From Rhodocyclaceae bacterium (GTDB lineage: Bacteria > Pseudomonadota > Gammaproteobacteria > Burkholderiales > Rhodocyclaceae): 64,000 nucleotides of DNA. The notes beneath the pieces are model-generated. The model was not told the origin of the DNA, did not search any database, and was given only the letters and a program-made list of their open reading frames with translations. Positions 44,724 through 52,522 of this stretch are shown piece by piece. The DNA lies in contig JAVBXY010000016.1 in assembly GCA_030824275.1 (NCBI GenBank), forward strand, positions 51,807 to 115,806. The letters are read 5' to 3'. The translations under genes were made by a program, and so were the position numbers. How positions within the stretch are numbered: position 1 is the first letter of the stretch; each line of letters opens with the position of its first letter.

Positions 44724-45998
44724 TTATTTTCCTTTCAGCTTCATGATGCCAAGGGCATTCATGACCATTTTCTCGAACACCGGTTCGGTGCTGCCCTTCT
44801 TCATCTTGCGCATGAAGTACTTTTCGAAACCGACCTTGGCCAGATGCACCCACTTGCCTTCGGAGAACCAGTTCACGTTGCGCGGCGGAATCTGCGGCAG
44901 GGCGACGAAGGCGACGCCAGTGTCGCCAAAGTCGGCGAGACAGACAGCGTTCCAGGTGGCCTTGTGGGTTGGCTCCTTGCCATCCAGCACCTCACGCAGG
45001 TTGTGCGCGGTGGCGGTAACCATGGACTCGATCATGTAGCCAGTCTTCGGCGCGCCCACCGGCACCGGTGTCGCTTCCACCGGCGGAATGGCGACGCAGA
45101 CGCCAACCGAATAGATGTTCGGGAACTTCGGGTTGCGCTGGTGCGCGTCGATCAGGATGAAGCCGCGCGGATTGGTCAGGCCCTCGATGCCGAAGACGGC
45201 GTCGATGCCCTTGAAGGCCGGCAGCATCATCGAGTACTTGAAGTCGAGCGTATGCTCTTTCTTCACCGTGCCATCGTCATTGTGCTCGGCGACATGCATC
45301 TTGCCGGCCTCGACCTTGGTCACCTTGGCGTTGCAGATCCACTTGATGTGGCGCTCGCGCATGGCCGACTCCATCAGGCCCTTTGAGTCGCCGACGCCGC
45401 CGAGGCCAAGATGGCCGATGTAGGGTTCGGCGGTAACGAAGGTCATCGGCACCTTGTCGCGAATCTTACGCTTGCGCAGATCGGTGTCCATGATCATGGC
45501 GAACTCATAGGCCGGGCCGTAGCAGGAGGCTCCCTGCACGGCGCCGACGACCACCGGACCTGGTGCCTTGACGAATTCCTGCCAGTTCTGCTCCGCCGTC
45601 ACCGCATGATCCACATGACAGATCGACTGGGTGTGGCCATTGGGGCCCAGACCCTCGATCTCGTCGAAGGCCAGCTTGGGGCCGGTGGCGATCACCAGAT
45701 AGTCGTAGTCGATGCTGCGGCCATCATCGAGTTCGATCTGGTTCTTGTCCGGATGCACGCGCTTGGCGCCGACGCCGATGAAGTCGATGTTCTTTTTCGC
45801 AAGGGCCGGGGCGATGTCCATCTCGATGTCCTCGCGCTTGCGCCAATCGACGGCGACCCAAGGATTCGAGGGCACGAAATGAAACTTCGGGTTGTTGGAA
45901 ATGACCGTGATGCGGTCTTCCTTGCGCGCCATCTGCCGCATTTCGTAGGCCATGGGCATGCCGCCGATACCGGCGCCGAGAATGACGATGTGAGCCAT
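44724..45998 (-). CDS. sqr: Sulfide:quinone oxidoreductase-like FAD protein
   Basis: The 424-residue flavoprotein starts with a Rossmann motif (IVILGAGIGGMPMAYEM), has the second FAD contact IDYDYLVIATGPKL and the SQR cysteines in QGASCYGPAYEFAM and YSVGVCVAIPPVE. SQR oxidises sulfide to polysulfide or persulfide and passes electrons to quinone at the cytoplasmic membrane. A C-terminal amphipathic region (FEKYFMRKMKKG) fits membrane binding. The gene is placed between an RND adaptor and its pump, led by AAAGGAGA. Whether it is a true SQR or a related oxidoreductase needs assay; the two active-site cysteines support SQR. Confidence 0.85.
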   Translation of the reverse strand: MAHIVILGAGIGGMPMAYEMRQMARKEDRITVISNNPKFHFVPSNPWVAVDWRKREDIEMDIAPALAKKNIDFIGVGAKRVHPDKNQIELDDGRSIDYDYLVIATGPKLAFDEIEGLGPNGHTQSICHVDHAVTAEQNWQEFVKAPGPVVVGAVQGASCYGPAYEFAMIMDTDLRKRKIRDKVPMTFVTAEPYIGHLGLGGVGDSKGLMESAMRERHIKWICNAKVTKVEAGKMHVAEHNDDGTVKKEHTLDFKYSMMLPAFKGIDAVFGIEGLTNPRGFILIDAHQRNPKFPNIYSVGVCVAIPPVEATPVPVGAPKTGYMIESMVTATAHNLREVLDGKEPTHKATWNAVCLADFGDTGVAFVALPQIPPRNVNWFSEGKWVHLAKVGFEKYFMRKMKKGSTEPVFEKMVMNALGIMKLKGK

Positions 45999-46108
45999 GT
46001 ATGTCTCCTTTTGTAATAGTGATGAATCAGGCCACGCAATTATTGAATCCGCGACGCGCGAACGGCATTGATCCGCCTATTGGCACTATCTCCCGGCTTT
46101 ATCCCTAC

Positions 46109-47143
46109 TTAGCGAGGTGCCTTCAACGCCATTCCCGCCTTTACCGGCGACAGGCTGACCCGTTCGCCATCGCTGATGCCCGCCAGTACTTCGATGTCAC
46201 CACCGGAAACCGGCTCGCCCAGGCGCACCTGGCGCAGACGCGGCGTGCCTTTTTCGTCCAGCACATAAACAGCAGTGACTTCACCGCGACGTAGAACTGC
46301 CGCCGGCGGGACGGTGATTTTCTTCGCCTGGCCGAGGGTGAAATGGGCACGGGCAAACATGCCCGGCACCACGCCCTCGATGTTCTCGGGCAGGTAAAGG
46401 CGTGCCGTCGCAGTATGGCTCTTGCCATCGACGGTGGGCAGAATTTCGATGCGCAGGGCATCGACCCAGCGGCCGCTCTCAGGAAACTCTATGCGAGCCT
46501 TGGTGCTTTTCTTCACCTCGGCCAGCTTGTACTGCGGAATCGTCGCGATCACACGCAGGCCCTTGGGGTCGAACACGGTCACCAGCGGCCGGCCCGGCGT
46601 CGCCATTTCACCCAACTCGATCTGCCGCTCGGCAACGATGCCGCCAATCGGCGCGGTCACCGTACCATGGGACAGGGAGGCACCGGAAGCGCCAGCCGAA
46701 CCCTGGGCGCCCTTGAAAGCGGCCTCGGCCTGATCCAGCGCCGCCTTGCTGATGAATTTCTGGGCATGCAGACTCTTCGCCCGTTCATAGGCCACCCGCG
46801 CCTGGGCCAGACCGGCCTGGGCCGCCTGATCGGAGCCAGCGGCCTCACGTGCATCGAGTCGCATCAACAGCTCGCCAGCCTTGACTCGTTGCCCGGCCTC
46901 GGCCCGCATTTCGATGACGCGCCCCTGAATCTGCGCGGCCACTGTGGCCTGACGCACGGCCTCGACCATGGCTTCGGCGGGAAAGCCGACATCCACTTCG
47001 CGCGCCTGAACGATGACGCTGTCCGCCGCTTCGGCGGCAAAAGACCCGCTCGCCGGCACCAGGCCGGCGAGCGTGGCAAAAAGGACCGCCTGGAGGAGGA
47101 GAGCGCGATCCTTGGAGGAGGAGATGGAAGCGTGTGTCTTCAT
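46109..47143 (-). CDS. RND efflux periplasmic adaptor (membrane fusion protein)
   Basis: A signal peptide (about 1-40, ending SFAAEA) is followed by the lipoyl halves (TVAAQIQGRVIEMRAEAGQRVKAGELL; GTVTAPIGGIVAERQIELGEMATPG), an alpha-helical hairpin and beta-barrel (GLRVIATIPQYKLAEV), and the membrane-proximal domain (ITVPPAAVLRRGEVTAVYVLD). This is the adaptor for the RND pump encoded two genes downstream. First gene of the operon; the promoter is AT-rich and overlaps an inverted repeat. The predicted transcription start is about two bases before the ATG, so the mRNA may be leaderless or the true start may be further in. Confidence 0.9.
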   Translation of the reverse strand: MKTHASISSSKDRALLLQAVLFATLAGLVPASGSFAAEAADSVIVQAREVDVGFPAEAMVEAVRQATVAAQIQGRVIEMRAEAGQRVKAGELLMRLDAREAAGSDQAAQAGLAQARVAYERAKSLHAQKFISKAALDQAEAAFKGAQGSAGASGASLSHGTVTAPIGGIVAERQIELGEMATPGRPLVTVFDPKGLRVIATIPQYKLAEVKKSTKARIEFPESGRWVDALRIEILPTVDGKSHTATARLYLPENIEGVVPGMFARAHFTLGQAKKITVPPAAVLRRGEVTAVYVLDEKGTPRLRQVRLGEPVSGGDIEVLAGISDGERVSLSPVKAGMALKAPR

Positions 47144-47144
47144 G

Positions 47145-47179
47145 GAATATTATTATATGCTTATATTCGTTAAAAACAA
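47145..47179 (-). promoter_or_regulatory. Promoter and operator candidate of the adaptor-SQR-RND operon
   Basis: On the minus strand TTGTTT (47179-47174) and TATAAT (47157-47152) are 16 bases apart. The inverted repeat GAATAT (47145-47150) - 12 bases - ATATTC (47163-47168) covers the -10 box. AT-rich inverted repeats of this kind are typical of ArsR-family sulfide/persulfide sensors such as BigR/SqrR, though no such regulator gene is next to it. Read by eye. Confidence 0.55.
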
Positions 47180-47208
47180 GTGCCGGCGGTGTGAAATGAG
47201 GAAAGGAT

Positions 47209-47232
47209 GCCGTACCGCCGGCGCCGACTTTT
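47209..47232 (-). repeat. Dispersed 25-bp repeat, copy 11 (intergenic)
   Basis: Minus strand AAAAGTCGGCGCCGGCGGT then ACGGC, between the CbiX-like gene and the adaptor promoter, 5 bases after the CbiX-like stop. Confidence 0.85.
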
Positions 47233-47237
47233 AAAGC

Positions 47238-47606
47238 TTACTCCGGTGTCACCGTCATGGCATAGTCGGCCATCGCCGCCAGCACCGGATCGGCCTCGCC
47301 GACCGGTGGTGCAAGGCCGATCACCAGATCGGGATGCCGATCCATGGCGTTCGCCGCCATCTGCGGCAAGTCCTTCTTCACATGGCTACCAGCGGCCATG
47401 AAGATGGGCACGACGACGATCTCCCGTGCGCCCTGATGGACCAGACAATCCACCGCCTCATCGAAGGTGGGCCGCATGAGTTCGAGAAAACCCGGCTCGA
47501 TCAGCGCTGCCGGATCGCGGGCCAGGATGGCGTCACGGATGCGATGGAAGGGCGCCGCCCATTCAGGGTTGCGCGCGCCGTGACCAAACAGCAGGATGCC
47601 TTTCAT
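47238..47606 (-). CDS. CbiX/SirB-like chelatase family protein, single domain
   Basis: The 122-residue protein begins MKGILLFGHGARNPEWAAPF (the active-site His of the CbiX family is in GHG) and has REIVVVPIFMAAGSHVKKDLP, with the second conserved His. Single-domain (CbiXS-like) members insert Co or Fe into sirohydrochlorin or relatives, or transfer nickel. The start overlaps the MFS stop by 4 bases; the track start lies inside the MFS gene. It ends a TRAP/dehydrogenase operon, an unusual place for a tetrapyrrole enzyme, so metal substrate and role are uncertain. Confidence 0.83.
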   Translation of the reverse strand: MKGILLFGHGARNPEWAAPFHRIRDAILARDPAALIEPGFLELMRPTFDEAVDCLVHQGAREIVVVPIFMAAGSHVKKDLPQMAANAMDRHPDLVIGLAPPVGEADPVLAAMADYAMTVTPE

Positions 47607-48874
47607 TTCGTCTCGCCCTTCCAGGTATTGCGGCAACCGGTTTCGCGCACGAAAAGCGTGGCGGTCCAGCCGACGATGGCTGCGGCCGTCAACAGCAGCA
47701 GGCCGTTGTGCCATTCGGTTGCCGAGTAGATGCGCACGCCGTTTTCGATGCGTCCGTCCCAGGTCCGTTCCATCAGCCAGCCGGTCATGGGTTGCAGGAT
47801 GGCCGGGCCGAAGAACACGCCGACATTCACCACGCTGGTAGCCATGCCCGAGAGTTGAGGCGGATTCACTTCCTTGGCGCTGGCCCAGGACAGGGTGAAA
47901 CCGGCCGAGGCCAAGCCCATCACCGCGCACAGCGCATAGGTGGCCGGCAGCGGCAGACTGTCCACCGAAATCCAGACCAGCCAACCCAGCACATGAAGGC
48001 CCGAAGCAGTCAGCGCCACCGGCTTGCGCTTGCCCAGCGCATCGGAGATACGCCCCCACAGGGCAGAGCCCAGAGCGAAGCCGAGGAAGTAAATGCTCAC
48101 ATGATTGGAGGCGACGGCCCGTGTCATGCCCTGCATCTGGGTCAGATAGGGCACGGCCCACAAACCTGCGAAGGCGAAAAAGGCGCCCGAGAGGCCGGTG
48201 TTGGCGAAAAACCCGGGCCAGGTGGCGCGGTTCTTCACCACAGTCTTCAGCCCCGCCAGCCAGGCCGTGCGATCCACCTTGCCGGCGGGGCTGTCAGCCA
48301 CCCACAGGCGGCTGGCGAAGGCGATGGCAATGGAGCAGACGCCGACAATGACGAAGACCTGTCGCCAGCCGGCCGCCTGCGTGGCCCAGGCCAGGGGCGC
48401 ACCAGCGAGGATGGAACCGAGGTTGCCGATCAGCATGGACAAGCCGACCATGGTCGCAAAGCGGCGCTCCTCGAAGCCGAGGGCAATCAGCTTGAGCATG
48501 GCGATGAACGTGACCGAAACGCCCAGGCCGACAAGGGTACGGCCGGCGAAGGCCAGTTCAAAACTCGGCGCCAGGCCGAAGAGGATGGCGCCAACGCCAG
48601 CCACCAATCCACCCCAGAAAAGGATACGGCGCGGCCCCAGCGTATCCGCAAGGACGCCGGTAGGCACCTGCATCAGCGTATAGACGTAGAAATAGGTCGC
48701 GGCCAGGGTGCCGAGCTGGGCACCGCCGATGGCGAAGGTGGCCTGCAAGTCACCCGAAATGGCCGCCGGGGCGACGCGGTGAAAAAAGGACAGCAGGTAG
48801 GCGGCGATGGCAATCGCGAGTCCGAGTCGGATGGTCACGCTGCTCATGCCACCCGCTCGGTTCGCAATGGTCAT
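47603..48874 (-). CDS. Major facilitator superfamily permease
   Basis: Twelve predicted helices in 423 residues, with the MFS loop 2-3 motif GVLADTLGPRRILFWGG and the loop 8-9 equivalent GRISDALGKRKPVAL. Members import or export small organic solutes. It overlaps the genes on both sides by 4 bases, so it belongs to the TRAP-dehydrogenase operon; it could carry the same hydroxy- or oxo-acid type substrate or export a product. The start could instead be the Met at residue 10 (MSSVTIRLG). Confidence 0.88.
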   Translation of the reverse strand: MTIANRAGGMSSVTIRLGLAIAIAAYLLSFFHRVAPAAISGDLQATFAIGGAQLGTLAATYFYVYTLMQVPTGVLADTLGPRRILFWGGLVAGVGAILFGLAPSFELAFAGRTLVGLGVSVTFIAMLKLIALGFEERRFATMVGLSMLIGNLGSILAGAPLAWATQAAGWRQVFVIVGVCSIAIAFASRLWVADSPAGKVDRTAWLAGLKTVVKNRATWPGFFANTGLSGAFFAFAGLWAVPYLTQMQGMTRAVASNHVSIYFLGFALGSALWGRISDALGKRKPVALTASGLHVLGWLVWISVDSLPLPATYALCAVMGLASAGFTLSWASAKEVNPPQLSGMATSVVNVGVFFGPAILQPMTGWLMERTWDGRIENGVRIYSATEWHNGLLLLTAAAIVGWTATLFVRETGCRNTWKGETK

Positions 48875-49848
48875 CGCAAGACGTCGGGGTTGAGAAGGTT
48901 GGGGGGGCGCCGGCCGGCCAGCGCCTCGATGAGATTATCCGCTGCCCGCATCGCCATGGCCAGTCGCGTGTTGTGCGAGGACGAGCCGATGTGTGGCGTC
49001 AGGGTCACATTGTCGAGTTCGAGGAAGCCAGGATTGAACGCCGGCTCGCCCTCGAAGACATCGATGCCGGCGCCGGAAAGTCGGCCCTGGCGCAACGCCG
49101 AAATCAGCGCGACGTCGTCCACGATGCCGCCCCGGGCGACGTTGATAAGATGCGCGGTCGGCTTCATCTGCGCCAGTTCCTTTTCGCCGATGGTGTGATG
49201 GGTCTGCGGCGAGTACGGCAACAAAAGCACCAGGAAATCCGCCTCCCGCAGCAGCGTCTCCTTGTCCACCCAGGTGGCCTTGCAGGCCGCTTCCTTCTCT
49301 GCCGGCAAGTGCGAACGATTGTGGTAGATCACCTTCATGTCGAAGCCCAGGGCGCGCCGCGCCAGCGCCTGGCCGATGCGCCCCATGCCGAGAATGCCCA
49401 GGGTAGCGTGATGCACATCGCTTCCCAGCCACTGGATGAACTGCCAGCCCTGCCATTGACCGGCGCGCAGCCAGCGCTCGGCAGCAGGCAGGCGGCGGGC
49501 GCTGGACATCAGCAGCGCCCAGGCCAGATCCGCCGTGGTGTCGTCGAGCACGCCCGGTGTGTTGGTAGCCATGACACCGGCACGGGTGCAAGCGGCAAGA
49601 TCAATGTTGTTGTGGCCGACGGCAAAATTGCACACCGCACGCAATTTCGGCGCGGCGGCGATCACCTCGGCGGTGATCGGATCAGCCACCGACGACAGTA
49701 CGCCGTCCTTGTCCGCCAGCCGCGCCTGGAGACCATCGACGCCGAGTACGGTGTCGGCCTGATTGTCGTCGACATCGAAATGCTGGCGCAGATGCTCCAG
49801 AACCTCGGGGAACACCTGCCGGGCAACGAGTATCTTCGGCTTAACCAT
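48871..49848 (-). CDS. D-2-hydroxyacid dehydrogenase (glyoxylate/hydroxypyruvate reductase-like)
   Basis: The 325-residue NAD(P)-dependent enzyme has LGILGMGRIGQALARRALGF (nucleotide motif GxGxxG), the catalytic Arg in NVARGGIVDD, the Glu region GIDVFEGEPAFNPGFLELDNVTLTPHIGS with the catalytic His. It is closest in pattern to GhrB/GyaR-type glyoxylate reductases and gluconate 2-reductases. The ATG at 49848 follows AAAGG; the track start (49908) is inside the TRAP gene. In an operon with a TRAP transporter it probably processes the imported hydroxy- or oxo-acid. Confidence 0.9.
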   Translation of the reverse strand: MVKPKILVARQVFPEVLEHLRQHFDVDDNQADTVLGVDGLQARLADKDGVLSSVADPITAEVIAAAPKLRAVCNFAVGHNNIDLAACTRAGVMATNTPGVLDDTTADLAWALLMSSARRLPAAERWLRAGQWQGWQFIQWLGSDVHHATLGILGMGRIGQALARRALGFDMKVIYHNRSHLPAEKEAACKATWVDKETLLREADFLVLLLPYSPQTHHTIGEKELAQMKPTAHLINVARGGIVDDVALISALRQGRLSGAGIDVFEGEPAFNPGFLELDNVTLTPHIGSSSHNTRLAMAMRAADNLIEALAGRRPPNLLNPDVLR

Positions 49849-51811
49849 ACAGAACCTTTGGCAACCACAGGCCGATGCCGGGGAAGATGTAGAGCAGTGC
49901 CAGAGCAAAGACCTGGATCGCCATGAAGGGCATCATGCCGGCAAAGATCTGGTTCAGCGTCACATGCGGTGGCGATACGCCCTTCAGGTAAAACGCCGCC
50001 ATCGCAACCGGCGGCGAGAGGAAGGCGGTTTGCAGGTTGAGTGCCACCAGCAGGCCGAAGAACAGCGGGTCGATGTTGAAGTGCGCCAGCAACGGGATGA
50101 AGATCGGCATGAAGATGACGATGATTTCCGTCCACTCCAGCGGCCAGCCGAGGATGAAGATGATGAACTGGGCCAGCAGCATGAACTGCATGGGCGTCAG
50201 GTCCATCGACAAGACCCATTTCTCGACCAGATCCTGTCCGCCAAGCAGCGCGAAGGCCGCCGAGAAGATCGATGAACCGACAAACAGCCAGCACACCATG
50301 GCCGAGGTCTTGGCAGTGAGGAACACGGACTCCTTGACCACGCGAAGGTTCAGCTGCTTGTAGGCCGCCGCCAGGATGAAGCCGCCCAGAGCGCCAATCG
50401 CTGCTGCCTCGGTCGGCGTCGCCAGGCCGAAGACGATGCTGCCCAACACGGAAAGGATCATGATCGCCAGCGGGAAGAAGGAACCCAGCAGCATCTTGAA
50501 CACCTCGAGTCGAACGAAGGTGAAGATCGCGTAGAAGCCGACCGCCGTCGCCGTCCCAATTCCGAAGAGAACCCAGAACCAGGTCGGCGTCGTCTTGCGC
50601 TCGGCATCCACGGGAGAGGCGACTGGAGCAGGCGGCTCGGCAGCGCTGGCAGACGGCGCGACAGCAACCGGCTGTTCGGCAACGGGTGCTTCCTTGACGT
50701 CGCCGGAAGGCGGCTCGGACAGGGCATCCTCATCCGATGGCTCCTGAACGCCATCGCCATCGGCCGGGGGCTCGGCAATCCCGCCGGACTCTTCGGCACT
50801 GTCATTCGACAATTCCAGCCCCATCTCCTGCAAGCCCGCCGATGCATCGGTCACGACGGGTTTGGTGGCGAGATGCCAGGTAAAGGCCATGAAGAGGACA
50901 AAGGCGATGGCCGGCAAAGCCGCGATAAAGCCCTGCTTGAGGATTTCTCCCGACGGTACGCCAAGATTCCGCGAACCCTTGAGCCCGCCAATGAGGCCCG
51001 GTAGCACGCGATGACTGACCTTGTCGCGCAACGTCTCCATCGCGGGCGGCAAGTCGATGTGACGTTCCTCCATCGGCAAGGGGGGCGCCAGATGCGGCTT
51101 GAGCTTGGCGACGATGATCACGTACATGATGTAGAGGCCGGCGAGCATTACGCCGGGGAAGAAGGCTCCGGCATACAACTGCACGACCGACACACCGGCT
51201 GTGGCGCCATAGACGATCAGCATTACCGACGGTGGAATCAGGATGCCCAGGCAACCGCCGGCAGTGATTGCCCCCGCGCCCAGGCGAACGTCGTAACCCG
51301 ACTTCAGCATGGCGGGGAACGCCAGCAAACCCATCAGCGTCACTACCGCACCGACAATTCCCGTTGCGGTGGCAAAGATCGCGCAGGTCACCAGGGTCGC
51401 CACCGCCAGCGCACCGGGCAGGCGTGCCAGGGCGAGCTCCAGAGCACGGAACAGCTTGGCGATCAGGTTGGCACGCTCGACCAGATAGCCCATGAACACG
51501 AACAGGGGAATCGAGATCAGCACGTCGTTGCTCATCACCGAATAGGCGCGCTGGACCATCAGGTCGAGCGTCTGACGGACGGCGAGTTCCGGATTGCCGC
51601 TGCGATAGGCCAGCCAGGCGAAGAACACGCCCATGCCCATCAGGGTAAAGGCGGTAGGAAAGCCGAGCATGATCGCGACCACTACCAGGGAAAGCATCAG
51701 CAGGCCCAGATGGCCGTTGCTCATGTTTGTCCATGGCATGAAGATGGCCGTGGTCGCCAGAATGAGCGCCATCAGGGAAAAGCCGAACCAGAGTTCCTTC
51801 TTGATTTTCAT
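49841..51811 (-). CDS. TRAP transporter large permease (DctM family) with long acidic insertion
   Basis: The protein has the multi-helix DctM plan: PLFVFMGYLVERANL, ATATGIVGAVVTLMGLLAFPAML, AGGCLGILIPPSVMLIVYG in the first half, and ATPTEAAAIGALGGFI, WPLEWTEIIVIFMPIFIPLL and LNLQTAFLSPPVAMAAFYLKG in the second. At 656 residues it is far longer than the usual 430 or so. The excess is a Glu/Pro/Ala/Ser-rich segment at about 325-415 flanked by two extra helices. The type and the DctP sequence suggest the FcbT/mannitol-chloroaromatic TRAP branch (from memory). Imports an organic acid with DctQ and DctP. Confidence 0.9.
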   Translation of the reverse strand: MKIKKELWFGFSLMALILATTAIFMPWTNMSNGHLGLLMLSLVVVAIMLGFPTAFTLMGMGVFFAWLAYRSGNPELAVRQTLDLMVQRAYSVMSNDVLISIPLFVFMGYLVERANLIAKLFRALELALARLPGALAVATLVTCAIFATATGIVGAVVTLMGLLAFPAMLKSGYDVRLGAGAITAGGCLGILIPPSVMLIVYGATAGVSVVQLYAGAFFPGVMLAGLYIMYVIIVAKLKPHLAPPLPMEERHIDLPPAMETLRDKVSHRVLPGLIGGLKGSRNLGVPSGEILKQGFIAALPAIAFVLFMAFTWHLATKPVVTDASAGLQEMGLELSNDSAEESGGIAEPPADGDGVQEPSDEDALSEPPSGDVKEAPVAEQPVAVAPSASAAEPPAPVASPVDAERKTTPTWFWVLFGIGTATAVGFYAIFTFVRLEVFKMLLGSFFPLAIMILSVLGSIVFGLATPTEAAAIGALGGFILAAAYKQLNLRVVKESVFLTAKTSAMVCWLFVGSSIFSAAFALLGGQDLVEKWVLSMDLTPMQFMLLAQFIIFILGWPLEWTEIIVIFMPIFIPLLAHFNIDPLFFGLLVALNLQTAFLSPPVAMAAFYLKGVSPPHVTLNQIFAGMMPFMAIQVFALALLYIFPGIGLWLPKVLYG

Positions 51812-52449
51812 TTGCCATGCGCTCCGTGCTGCGCTGTGCCCTGCGCCACGACATACTTATCGAGCGCAGCGATATCCTCGTCCTTGACGTGGACCATTTC
51901 CTTGAGCTTGTCGACATCGACTTCCTCGACGTCCTGCTCGCGGGAAGGCCATTCGCCGTCGCGGATACAGATCACGCAACGGACCATCTCGACCGCGCCC
52001 TGCAAGAGCAGGAACAGGCCCGCGAGGGGCAGCGCCGTCTTGAACGGATACACGGGAGGGCCGTCCGCCGTGACATTGGAATGCTCGTTGATGGCCCAGG
52101 AATCCGCCGCGAAGTTGTAGCCAGCCCAGGCCAGGGCAAATACGCCGGGGATGAAGAACAGTACATAGAGCAACAAATCCAGAATCGCCTGCGTACGCGG
52201 CTCGAAGAAGCCGTAGAGCACGTCGCCGCGCACATGGCCGCCCTTCGACAGCGTGTAGGCGCCGGCCATCATGATCAAGGTGCCGTACATCATGATCATG
52301 ACATCGAAGGCCCAGGGGTGAGGATTGCTTAATACATAGCGGGAGAACACCTCCCACGAAATCATGAAGGTCAGGCCCACGATCAGCCAGGCAAAGGCCT
52401 GGCCGACGTAGGTACTGATCCTGTCGATGGTCAGTAACAGTTTCTGCAT
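51808..52449 (-). CDS. TRAP transporter small permease (DctQ family)
   Basis: Four helices, with AFAWLIVGLTFMISWEVFSRYVL, and the conserved GHVRGDVLYGFF, typical of DctQ. The 213 residues are somewhat long: a charged cytoplasmic tail (EQDVEEVDVDKLKEMVHVKDED) extends the C-terminus. Its stop overlaps the start of the large permease by 4 bases. It sits after dctP with a 24-bp palindrome between. Confidence 0.9.
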   Translation of the reverse strand: MQKLLLTIDRISTYVGQAFAWLIVGLTFMISWEVFSRYVLSNPHPWAFDVMIMMYGTLIMMAGAYTLSKGGHVRGDVLYGFFEPRTQAILDLLLYVLFFIPGVFALAWAGYNFAADSWAINEHSNVTADGPPVYPFKTALPLAGLFLLLQGAVEMVRCVICIRDGEWPSREQDVEEVDVDKLKEMVHVKDEDIAALDKYVVAQGTAQHGAHGK

Positions 52450-52472
52450 TTGAATGTCCCGCTAGCGATGAA

Positions 52473-52496
52473 ACCACCCGGAGCGCTCCGGGTGGT
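52473..52496. repeat. 24-bp perfect palindrome between dctP and dctQ
   Basis: ACCACCCGGAGC is directly followed by GCTCCGGGTGGT. In the mRNA this is a stable hairpin between the binding-protein and permease genes. It probably limits read-through or protects the dctP message so that the binding protein is made in excess, a common device in binding-protein transporters. No T-tract follows. Confidence 0.8.
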
Positions 52497-52522
52497 CCCT
52501 TGAGGCAAATTGCCTGGCTTGC

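Noticed and set aside
43884-45386. A 500-residue His-rich plus-strand ORF
   Set aside because: Antisense to the RND pump and SQR-like genes; the His/Arg-rich composition is typical of GC-rich shadows.
49077-49100. Possible further copy of the 25-bp repeat (AAAGTCGGCCCTGGCGCAACGCCG)
   Set aside because: It lacks the ACGGCG end, and its reading frame differs from all other copies; it encodes the family-typical ALRQGRLSGAG of hydroxyacid dehydrogenases, so coincidence is likely.
47708-49198. A 496-residue plus-strand ORF
   Set aside because: Antisense to the MFS and dehydrogenase genes, which carry intact family motifs.
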